DNA from: Paenibacillus herberti
GTDB lineage: Bacteria; Bacillota; Bacilli; Paenibacillales; Paenibacillaceae
Direction: 5' to 3'
NCBI RefSeq assembly: GCF_002233675.1
Contig: NZ_NMUQ01000002.1
Span: forward strand, 1,402,121 to 1,466,120
Length of the DNA stretch: 64,000 nt
Below, one piece after another: positions 53,215 through 60,199 of this stretch. Under the pieces are notes generated by a model. That model saw only the letters and a list, made by a program, of their open reading frames with translations. It was not told the origin of the DNA and made no database searches. The position numbers were made by a program, and so were the translations under genes. Numbering within the stretch: the first letter of the stretch is position 1; every line of letters starts with the position of its first letter.

Positions 53215-53400
53215 AACCGTTTTTTGTACGATTTATCGTACAAAAAACGGTTAGGAGCCGCCGCTTTTCAATACTTTGTGTGATAAAACATACAAAACCG
53301 AGCTTTCGTCGTTTATGCCCAGCCAATTTGTATGATTTATCGTATAAAATCCAGAAAATCAGCACGGACCGATTGCACTTTGAGTGAAAAATCATACAAA
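53215..53400. repeat. Family of TTTGTA(C/T)GATTTATCGTA(C/T)AAA palindromes
   Basis: AACCGTTTTTTGTACGA-TTTA-TCGTACAAAAAACGGTT (53215-53252) is a perfect 17-bp stem. Partial or diverged copies follow: GTGTGATAAAACATACAAAA (about 53278), TTTGTATGATTTATCGTATA (about 53328) and AAAAATCATACAAATTG (about 53386). A stop-free minus-strand frame runs through them but has no ribosome site. Confidence 0.65.
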
Positions 53401-53539
53401 TTGTGCAGGACCATATCAATACTAATGACATCGCTGTATAGCCCGACCAAATGGGCAGATTGTGGTTGAAGCAATGCCGAGAGGCAAGTAGCCGGCAGAG
53501 ATAAGCAGGATACGCATGCAGGGCTACCCAACGGATATT

Positions 53540-53695
53540 CACCAATCGCGAAGCTGTATCTGCAATTATGCGCAAAAAAGCCTCGCCAGCGGCGAGGCTG
53601 CTTTTGCAAATGTAAGTAAAAACAGCCTCGCCAGGGGCGGGACAATATTTGCGAATGTAAGCAAAAGTTGTCCTCGCCAGCGGCGAGGCTGATAT
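53540..53695. repeat. Outlying diverged hairpin units of the 45-bp family
   Basis: Three CCTCGCCAG(C/G)GGCGAGG hairpins separated by TTTGCAAATGTAAG-like spacers match the layout of the 45-bp array but with GC-richer stems. The last (53674-53691) sits just behind the peptide gene at 53711 and could help end that transcript. Confidence 0.65.
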
Positions 53696-53710
53696 AAATT
53701 AAAAAGGAAA

Positions 53711-53827
53711 TTACTTTTTCAGTTCTTGAGGAAGCTTTTGAGCTCCAATATTTCCTTTGATTATAGTTGAAAAAACAACTGCGCTGATGCTAAGAAATGA
53801 TGCTACTGCGTAGGTCCATTTCTTCAT
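53711..53827 (-). CDS. AgrD-like cyclic peptide precursor without cysteine
   Basis: 38 residues, starting MKKWTYAVASFLSISAVVFS with a basic, amphipathic membrane-seeking helix and ending KLPQELKK, the PxEL-type C-terminal recognition motif that AgrB removes from AgrD. The ATG overlaps the agrB stop (ATGA) and AAAGGAGGTGAG precedes it, so it will be made strongly. The central part (STIIKGNIGAQ) lacks the Cys that forms the thiolactone; Ser20 or Thr21 could in principle form a lactone, but not with the usual five-residue ring spacing. Its location and ends make it the signal precursor of this locus; the mature molecule is unknown. Confidence 0.75.
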   Translation of the reverse strand: MKKWTYAVASFLSISAVVFSTIIKGNIGAQKLPQELKK

Positions 53828-54360
53828 GCCGACTCACCTCCTTTCAGAACAAATAGCATTGTAATTGCCTGTAATAGGAGTACCCAAGCGTACAGCTCCG
53901 ATTGGAAGTGTAAATTAATGAGGGCAAGCAAAACGGCTGTAACCTTGAAGTAAGGGTGAAAACGTGGATTAAGTCTCGTTGTATCGGTTCTATACGCTGG
54001 AGCGCGCCAAAGGAATATTAAAGCGCTGGAGAGCGTCAATAACGTTATGCCTATTGTCGAAAGCGACAATTGAGGCACAATGGAGAACAGAATGACGGAG
54101 ATGACAACACACACATCCAACGACTTAAAATGGTAGCCGCCAGAGAAGAAGCGGATCACATTAAATAGAATCATGACCAGAATCGTGTCGATTAGCTCGT
54201 TTGTGGCCCAGCCTACTAACACAACCAAAAGCAGTGTAGCAAAAAAATTAAAATACACACCCAGAGCATAGGCCATAATGTTTACGTTGGCTGTCTCTGG
54301 GTGTGTATGCTTTTGTTTAATTTTTTGAGCGCATATTATCGACAATTGCTCCAGCATCAT
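53824..54360 (-). CDS. agrB: AgrB-like peptide-processing membrane protease
   Basis: 178 residues, plasma-membrane cysteine protease that cleaves the C-terminal tail of an AgrD-type peptide and helps cyclise it. The family motif is RFFSGGYHFKSLDVC with catalytic His77 and Cys84, the same numbering as S. aureus AgrB; Arg70 and the GG pair are also kept. Four to five more hydrophobic helices follow. Its stop overlaps the start of the peptide gene by four bases and its own start lies inside the end of the upstream sensor-like gene (44-bp overlap), so the three are a tightly coupled operon. Confidence 0.93.
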   Translation of the reverse strand: MMLEQLSIICAQKIKQKHTHPETANVNIMAYALGVYFNFFATLLLVVLVGWATNELIDTILVMILFNVIRFFSGGYHFKSLDVCVVISVILFSIVPQLSLSTIGITLLTLSSALIFLWRAPAYRTDTTRLNPRFHPYFKVTAVLLALINLHFQSELYAWVLLLQAITMLFVLKGGESA

Positions 54361-55039
54361 CGGGTCCCTCGCCTAGTCCTTTTTTTTCGTTTTGATAAAA
54401 AAGGTATAGCATTGATCCCATAGCAATTACGGAACAAGCATAAGAGAAGGTTATCCAGCCGTTCAGCGTAAGAAAGAGCGAAAAAGCAATATTGATTATT
54501 CCTGTCGCTAATGCGATGAACAGCACTTCATACTTAGGTGATAAATAATGAAGCTTTTCACTAAAGTTATGAGGCGCAACGGGAATAAAACGGAAGCCTT
54601 TGTTGGCCAAGAACATGACAATACCGAACAGAAATGCAAACGAATCGGTAAGGATTTGAAGCAGGAAAATTAAGCCCGTATTATCCGTGACAGTTGATGA
54701 AGGCAGAAAATCCAGCTTAGTCAAGAGTATGTAGAGCGTAAACTGTAAAGGCAAAAAGAGCATATAACCTGAAGAGATAACCAGCATCGCCCAAAACAAT
54801 CTAAATTTTAAGATAAACACCGCAGTCAACGTGAAAATAATGAAATGAGTCGGTAGATCAAAAATCGACCAGTTCATAACCATACGGTTGAAGTAGGAAA
54901 CGAACGTGATGGCTACTGATGAACCGAGTAAAACGACCCAATGGCGAAAAATCGGGATTCGGAAAAGCGAAAAAGCAAGAACCCAAGTTGCTAAAGCGTC
55001 AAACAAGCCGAGTAAGATGTAAATCAGATGAGAAATCAT
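54317..55039 (-). CDS. AgrC-sensor-like membrane protein lacking a kinase domain
   Basis: About 240 residues with six or seven membrane helices covering nearly the whole length (ISHLIYILLGLFDALATWVL ... YACSVIAMGSMLYLFY), then a short charged tail of 25 residues. Size, topology and operon position match the peptide-sensing half of AgrC, but the dimerisation/HATPase half is absent: the frame stops within agrB and no kinase or response-regulator gene follows. It could be a peptide receptor acting through an unlinked kinase, an exporter/immunity factor, or a helper for AgrB. ATG at 55039 has TAGGTG about 10 bases upstream; a GTG four codons earlier is in frame. Confidence 0.7.
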   Translation of the reverse strand: MISHLIYILLGLFDALATWVLAFSLFRIPIFRHWVVLLGSSVAITFVSYFNRMVMNWSIFDLPTHFIIFTLTAVFILKFRLFWAMLVISSGYMLFLPLQFTLYILLTKLDFLPSSTVTDNTGLIFLLQILTDSFAFLFGIVMFLANKGFRFIPVAPHNFSEKLHYLSPKYEVLFIALATGIINIAFSLFLTLNGWITFSYACSVIAMGSMLYLFYQNEKKGLGEGPDDAGAIVDNMRSKN

Positions 55040-55211
55040 GATGTAAGGCACCTACTTAAACTTTCTAGTATTAATCTTGGGTAAAGCCTTCTTCTGAGTC
55101 TAGTATAGCAAGCGATGGAAGACATGCATATAGAAATTTTATTGCATGATTAATGGTTAAATATTACATTTTAATGAGTGGTTTAATAGGAATAAAGGCG
55201 CAATCTCGCCC

Positions 55212-55241
55212 TTGCACCCCACAGCACGCTTATGATATGAT
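55212..55241 (+). promoter_or_regulatory. Promoter of the serS T-box transcript
   Basis: TTGCAC (55212-55217), 18 bases, TATGAT (55236-55241), a good SigA-type promoter directly before the T-box leader. Confidence 0.65.
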
Positions 55242-55247
55242 TTGTAA

Positions 55248-55449
55248 AATTTTATCCCGCCATCAAGCCGATGAAGAGAATCCAACTCTGAGGCGTTTTC
55301 GTCAAGGAATGCCGAGGCATTCCCTAAGTTTTCCGGACCGCCCGTTACCGCGGAACCAAAGTGGACTGAATGCCGGAAGGCATTCGTCAAATTGGGTGGC
55401 ACCGCGAGTCGTAAGCGCTCCTCGTCCCAAACCGGCGAGGGCGCTTTTT
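55248..55449 (+). promoter_or_regulatory. T-box riboswitch leader of serS
   Basis: Leader with GGAATGCC/GGCATTCC stems, ACCGCGGAACCAAAGTGGACTG, the T-box sequence TTGGGTGGCACCGCGAG (55392-55408) and a terminator AGCGCTCCTCG...CGAGGGCGCTTTTT (55414-55447). Uncharged tRNA-Ser should allow readthrough. The specifier codon was not pinned down. Confidence 0.92.
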
Positions 55450-55489
55450 GTGTTTTTCCAAAACGGCAAGAGGGAAGGAAGCGGGCAGG

Positions 55490-56776
55490 ATGATGGATTT
55501 GCAATGGGTTCGTGAGAACAGCGAAGAGGTACAGAAGGTTGCCAAGCTCAAGGGGTTAGACTTTGAGGTGGAGGAGTTGCTTGAGGCGGATGCTGAACGG
55601 CGCAAGTTGCTGGGACAAGTGGAGGAGTTGCGGCGACATAGAAACATGCTGGCGGAGGGGATTGCGACTGCCATGCGCGAGGGCAGGGCACTGGATGCGA
55701 AATCGCTCAAAGACACTGGCCGGCTGACGGGCAAGCAACTAGGCGAACTTGAGCCAAGGCTTGCACAGTTGGAGGCCAATCTGCAGCGGTTGCTCCTTGC
55801 AGCGCCCAATGTCATTTCGCCTGATACGCCTATGGGAAGCTCGGATGCACATAATGTGGAAGTGGGACGCTGGGGGGAACCGCAAGAGTTCAGCTTCACG
55901 CCGCTTGACCATATTGAGCTTGGTGAGCGGCATGACTTAGTCGATCTCGCCCGTGGCGCTAAGACAGCTGGTTCGCGCAGCTATTACCTTAAAGGGGCTG
56001 GAGTGCTGCTGCATCGAGCTGTTCAGCAGTTAGCGGTGGATCGACTGCTTGCAACGGGTTTTACACTGCTTGAGGTTCCAGTTATGGCTCGTGTTTCGGC
56101 ATTCCAACAGACGGGATTTTTCCCTGCGGGGGAAGATCAGGTTTATGCGCTGGAAAGCGAGGATTTAAGGTTGACGGGGACATCGGAGGTGGCGCTTGTC
56201 AATTACTACAGCGGAGAGGTGCTGGAGCTGACGGAACCGATCCGACTTGCTGCCGCTTCGGCTTGTTTCCGTAGCGAGGCTGGATCGGCAGGACGCGATA
56301 CGCGCGGTTTGTACCGCGTCCATCAGTTTGCCAAAGTCGAGCAGGTCGTTATTTGCAAAGCGGAGCTTGAGACAGCAGAGCTCATGCTGCAGGAAATAAC
56401 GCGACATGCTACTGAACTGCTGCAGTTATTAGAACTGCCATATCGGATCATGGGCGTATGTGTCGGTGATATGTCGGCCAAAACCTACAAACAATTCGAT
56501 CTTGAAACGTGGATGCCCGGGCGTGGAGCATACGGTGAGACACATTCGTCGTCGCTGCTGCTGGATTATCAGGCTAGACGTGCTGGAATCCGCTATCGAG
56601 ACGAGGATGGAAACTTGCGGTTTGCCTATACGCTGAACAATACAGCGGTGGCCTCGCCGCGCATTCTCATTCCGCTGCTGGAGAACCATCAGCAAGAGGA
56701 TGGTTCGATCCTCATTCCTGAAGCTCTGCGCCCATATATGAATGGGGTTGAGCGGCTGGTCGCCAAAAGCAATTAA
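55490..56776 (+). CDS. serS: Seryl-tRNA synthetase, divergent type
   Basis: About 428 residues, class II synthetase, cytoplasmic. N-terminal tRNA-binding coiled coil (about 1-110, LLGQVEELRRHRNMLAEGIA); motif 1 near LLEVPVMARVSAF; TGTSEVALVNYYSG for serine/ATP; motif 2 CFRSEAGSAGRDTRGLYRVH; motif 3 with NNTAVASPRILIPLLENHQQ. The N-terminus (MMDLQWVRENSEEVQKVAKL) and the NNTAVASPRILIP motif 3 (against the common NGSxLAxxR) mark a less usual SerS branch, so this may be a second, stress- or antibiotic-related copy. Starts at 55490 or the adjacent ATG at 55493. Controlled by the T-box upstream. Confidence 0.93.
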   Translation: MMDLQWVRENSEEVQKVAKLKGLDFEVEELLEADAERRKLLGQVEELRRHRNMLAEGIATAMREGRALDAKSLKDTGRLTGKQLGELEPRLAQLEANLQRLLLAAPNVISPDTPMGSSDAHNVEVGRWGEPQEFSFTPLDHIELGERHDLVDLARGAKTAGSRSYYLKGAGVLLHRAVQQLAVDRLLATGFTLLEVPVMARVSAFQQTGFFPAGEDQVYALESEDLRLTGTSEVALVNYYSGEVLELTEPIRLAAASACFRSEAGSAGRDTRGLYRVHQFAKVEQVVICKAELETAELMLQEITRHATELLQLLELPYRIMGVCVGDMSAKTYKQFDLETWMPGRGAYGETHSSSLLLDYQARRAGIRYRDEDGNLRFAYTLNNTAVASPRILIPLLENHQQEDGSILIPEALRPYMNGVERLVAKSN

Positions 56777-56780
56777 TTCG

Positions 56781-56818
56781 AAAGTCCGACCTCCACAACA
56801 AGAGGTCGGACTTTTTTT
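56781..56818 (+). terminator. Intrinsic terminator of serS
   Basis: AAGTCCGACCTC pairs with GAGGTCGGACTT, followed by T7. The T-run overlaps the stop codon of the converging permease gene. Confidence 0.92.
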
Positions 56819-57668
56819 ATCCTTTTACAGCTCCAGCCGTTAAGCCGGCAACCATATACTTTTGGAAGAAGAGGAACAGAATCACAATCGGAACCGTCGC
56901 CGTTAAACACACGGTCATAATGTTAGCCCAATCATACGACACCTCGCCCATATACCGGACGGAAATGCCGGGATTCAATGTTCGCAGATGATCTTTGTTA
57001 ATGAGCGTCAGGGAGTACAGCAAATCATCCCATGAGAGGATAAACGTATAGATTCCGACCGAGAAAATGCCTGGCTTGGACAGCGGGAAAATAATGCGGA
57101 ACAAAATTCCGAACCGGCTGCAGCCATCGATTTTTGCCGCTTCCTCCAGTGCTACCGGGATACCGTCAAAGAAAACTTTGATCATCCAAATCGAGAAGGG
57201 CAATGAAGCTGTCGTCAAGGCAAGGATGAGCCCGAACTGGGTATTGAGCAATCCGTACGATTTGTACATGGCATAAAGCGCGATGAGCAAGGAAACCACC
57301 GGCAGCATCTGGGTTGATAAGATGGAGAACATCAGGAAGTTTTTGAATTTAAAATGGAATCTGGAGAAACCGTAACCGGCAAACATCGCGAAAAGCAGGG
57401 TGATGAGCGTGGTGCTTGCGCTTACAACAAGGCTGTTCTTGTAGTACACAAGGAAGATGTTGTCGGATAGTAATTTAACATAGTGAGTAATGGTAGGCTG
57501 AGAGGGTACCCACTCCGGTGGAATTTTGAACAACACGGAATTGTCTTTGAAGGATGTGACGAGCATCCAGTACAGCGGGAAGATCAGAAACAGAAGAAAC
57601 AGGAGCAAGCCCGCATATTGGCCCAGGTTAGGCAGCAATTTTTTGTTTGACTGATTTTGACTTAACAC
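56817..57668 (-). CDS. Carbohydrate ABC transporter permease (MalG/LplC type)
   Basis: About 283 residues, six membrane helices. Binding-protein-dependent permease signature EEAAKIDGCSRFGILFRIIFP (EAAxxDGxxxxxxxxxIxxP, about 180-200), the coupling-helix contact with the ATPase. The N-terminal FPLYWMLVTSFKDN is typical of the MalG partner. I chose the GTG at 57668 (GGAAGGGGG upstream), giving a 41-bp overlap with the upstream permease gene. Last gene of a three-gene operon that lacks its own ATPase; a shared MsmX-like ATPase elsewhere is the usual arrangement. Confidence 0.92.
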   Translation of the reverse strand: MLSQNQSNKKLLPNLGQYAGLLLFLLFLIFPLYWMLVTSFKDNSVLFKIPPEWVPSQPTITHYVKLLSDNIFLVYYKNSLVVSASTTLITLLFAMFAGYGFSRFHFKFKNFLMFSILSTQMLPVVSLLIALYAMYKSYGLLNTQFGLILALTTASLPFSIWMIKVFFDGIPVALEEAAKIDGCSRFGILFRIIFPLSKPGIFSVGIYTFILSWDDLLYSLTLINKDHLRTLNPGISVRYMGEVSYDWANIMTVCLTATVPIVILFLFFQKYMVAGLTAGAVKG

Positions 57669-58593
57669 GGCGTTTCCCCCTTCCGGATTCGTCTTCTTCC
57701 CCAATGGAGAATAATTTGTTGTACAGACTGGAAATCAGAATCATAATAATGAGCCACAATGCGCCAATCGCCGCACCTTTGCCCAAATCGAGCTGAACAA
57801 ATGCTGTTTTATAGCTGTAGATAGCCAGCGTTGTTGTTTTATCTAAAGGTCCGCCACCCGTCATAATCCAGAACAACGGGAACATTTTGAAGTTTTCGAT
57901 GATGGAAATGAGTGTGACTGTTTTGATATTGTTTTTAAGCATCGGCAACGTAATATGCAGTAAAGTCTGTGTACGATTGGCGCCGTCAATCCGGGCTGCT
58001 TCGTACATATCTTCAGAAATTCCTTGCATGCCTGCAAGCAACATAATGCTCATGAAAGGCAGTTGACGCCAAAGCGCTGTGACGATGACAGCAGGAAGTG
58101 CCAAATCAAGATTGGTCAGCCAGTTTTTTGGAGCGTTGATAAGATTCAGCTCTTGAAGCACATAGTTGACGAGTCCATACTGGGGCTGGAACAACCACAT
58201 CCATAACAAAGCGGACACGATTGTAGGTACGATCCACGGAATAAGAATCAACGTTCGGAAAAGCTTTTTAAAGCGGATGTTGGAATTCAATAGAAGCGCC
58301 AAAAACAGGCCTAAAACAAATTGGATGCTGACAATACAAAGCACATACGTCAAGGTTACGCGAAGCGCGTTGAAAAACTCTCCGTCTTTAAAAATTCCCG
58401 CGTAGTTCGCAAAATCATTCCAAGGCTGTACCTTCATGCGAAGCAGCGTGACATCGAAAAAGCTCATATAGATCGATTTCACAATTGGAATTCCGATCGT
58501 AAACAGCAACACAGCGAAAGCAGGTACGATTAAGAGTAGTAGAAACAGGCGATCCTTGGCCATTTCAGAAATCCCGAGCCCTTTTTCTCTCAT
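57628..58593 (-). CDS. Carbohydrate ABC transporter permease (MalF/UgpA type)
   Basis: About 321 residues, six membrane helices. Conserved EAARIDGANRTQTLLHITLP (about 210-229) is the EAA loop; SIYMSFFDVTLLRMK and WPxxxGLVNYVL-like segments are typical of sugar permease subunit 1. The C-terminus is strongly basic (GRGKRRVKSKSVKQK). ATG at 58593 with GGAGGGG nine bases before it. Lies between the binding-protein and second permease genes; together they import an oligosaccharide or sugar derivative not determinable from sequence. Confidence 0.92.
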   Translation of the reverse strand: MREKGLGISEMAKDRLFLLLLIVPAFAVLLFTIGIPIVKSIYMSFFDVTLLRMKVQPWNDFANYAGIFKDGEFFNALRVTLTYVLCIVSIQFVLGLFLALLLNSNIRFKKLFRTLILIPWIVPTIVSALLWMWLFQPQYGLVNYVLQELNLINAPKNWLTNLDLALPAVIVTALWRQLPFMSIMLLAGMQGISEDMYEAARIDGANRTQTLLHITLPMLKNNIKTVTLISIIENFKMFPLFWIMTGGGPLDKTTTLAIYSYKTAFVQLDLGKGAAIGALWLIIMILISSLYNKLFSIGEEDESGRGKRRVKSKSVKQKIAA

Positions 58594-58670
58594 GTGCAAT
58601 CCCCTCCTGTCTAAGTGCTCGGTAGAGGAAAAATCCTCGAAGGGATCCTTCCTCCCGAACTTTGTTTAAT

Positions 58671-59972
58671 TTACTTCAAGGTTGTTTTTAACTTCGCATC
58701 TAGTTGTTCAGCGGCCTTTTCTGGGGTTGCCGTTTCCGTTACTACTGTGAGCAGCGCATCTGCAATATCGATATACCCTTGCTCCATGCCTGGATGGTTT
58801 TTAGGGAGCGGCTTAATCGTTTTCATTTGTTCCTGAAGCACTTTATCGTAATCGCTGTCCGCGAACAAACCGCTAAGCGATTGACGCGCGGAGAATACGT
58901 CACTTTGATTGTGATAGATCGTCATAGCTTCTTTGTCCGTCAAATATTTGATGAAGTCGGCTGCAGCTTGTTTGTTTTTGGACGTCTCGGAAATGACGAG
59001 TCCATGCGCTTCGCCAATCGAAACGCTCTCGCCGGACGGACCTGCAGGTACGAGACCGGCTCCCCATACTTTGTCAAACTCCTCGCCTTTGCCACTCAGA
59101 TTACGGAATACGGCTTTGCCGTAGTAGCCATCGATATACATGCCGAGGCGGCCAATCGAGAACAGGTTTCTCAAGTCTTTCAGCTTTGCTCCGGAAGGGC
59201 TGATACCATCTTTCACTAAACCTTTATAGTAATTGAGGGTTGCAACCATTTCTGGCGTATTGGCATTAACTTTTCCATCTTTATCCATAATCGATCCGCC
59301 GAATGTATACAGGTTCCGCAAGGAGACTAAGCCATTGATGGCTAGTTTATCGCTAGGCTCGCCGAATCCGTAGATGCTCTCGCCCGAATCTGTTTTCAAC
59401 TTCGAAAGAGCTTTTGCCGCTACCAGCATTTCGTCCATGGTTTTAGGCGCTTCAGGTTTAAGTCCAGCTTTGGCAAACAGCTCTTTGTTCCAATAAAGGA
59501 CATAAGGCGTTGATGCCCAAGGGACACCCATAAGTTTGCCGTCGTAGGAGAAATCCTCTTTAAAGCTCGGCAGCAGATCATCGACGTATTCTTTGCCCAT
59601 CAAATCATCGAGCGGGGTAACAATATCCGATGCCGCATAGGAACCGAACCAGGCTGGGAAGGTTTGCATGATGTCCGGCGCGTTGTCTGTTGAAGCCATA
59701 ACAAATGTTTGTTGTTTGATGTCACCAAAAGGAATGCCGATGAACTCGATTTTTACATTTGGATTTTTGGTTTCGTAGTTTTTAACCATTTCTTCTAAAG
59801 CAGGTTTTGTTGCCGCTTCGCTGATGCTCCATGAAGCAAAGGTCAGCGTGATTGGCTCACTGGGAGATCCCGTTGTGGCTGGCGCTTTCGAATCCGATTC
59901 TGTCCCACATGCTGCAAGTGTGCTTGCCAATACTACAGATAAAGTTAGTAGAGCTGTTTTTTTCGTTTTCAT
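58671..59972 (-). CDS. Sugar ABC transporter solute-binding lipoprotein
   Basis: About 433 residues. Lipoprotein signal MKTKKTALLTLSVVLASTLA with lipobox LAAC, so it is lipid-anchored outside the membrane. Family 1 extracellular binding-protein fold: ITLTFASWSISEAATKPALE, FGDIKQQTFVMASTDNAPDI, WASTPYVLYWNKELF, GAGLVPAGPSGESVSIGEAH and AAADFIKYLTDKEA. The ATG at 59972 is preceded by GGGGAGG; a longer in-frame reading upstream has no ribosome site. First gene of the transporter operon, divergent from the AraC-type regulator. Confidence 0.94.
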   Translation of the reverse strand: MKTKKTALLTLSVVLASTLAACGTESDSKAPATTGSPSEPITLTFASWSISEAATKPALEEMVKNYETKNPNVKIEFIGIPFGDIKQQTFVMASTDNAPDIMQTFPAWFGSYAASDIVTPLDDLMGKEYVDDLLPSFKEDFSYDGKLMGVPWASTPYVLYWNKELFAKAGLKPEAPKTMDEMLVAAKALSKLKTDSGESIYGFGEPSDKLAINGLVSLRNLYTFGGSIMDKDGKVNANTPEMVATLNYYKGLVKDGISPSGAKLKDLRNLFSIGRLGMYIDGYYGKAVFRNLSGKGEEFDKVWGAGLVPAGPSGESVSIGEAHGLVISETSKNKQAAADFIKYLTDKEAMTIYHNQSDVFSARQSLSGLFADSDYDKVLQEQMKTIKPLPKNHPGMEQGYIDIADALLTVVTETATPEKAAEQLDAKLKTTLK

Positions 59973-60002
59973 CCTCTTTATCCTCCCCTGTGTAGCTGCA
60001 GT

Positions 60003-60018
60003 TGCAAAACGTTGTGCA
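60003..60018. promoter_or_regulatory. Near-perfect 16-bp palindrome, operator candidate
   Basis: TGCAAAACGTTGTGCA, symmetrical except for one pair, 31 bp before the binding-protein start and in the promoter zone. It does not fit the cre consensus exactly. It could be the site of the divergent regulator or of a LacI-type protein. Confidence 0.35.
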
Positions 60019-60199
60019 TACCTATATTCTGCAAGAAGAAAGCGGGAGAAGATATGCCCAATGCAGGACTCTCGTGTACAAATCATCACTTTTGGAATCC
60101 ATAACTTCTGACATGATTCAATAAATCGTGACTTATCTCGTATAGACATACAAGAATGGAAGCATCTGTGGCATAATGTGAATACAAAAAATCAAGCAG

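Noticed and set aside
53174-53575. 133-codon minus-strand frame over the TTTGTACGAT palindromes
   Set aside because: No ribosome site; codons follow the palindromic repeats rather than a protein pattern.
60003-60018. Catabolite-responsive element (cre)
   Set aside because: The spacing is one base off the TGNAANCGNNNNCA consensus, so it is listed only as an unspecified palindrome.
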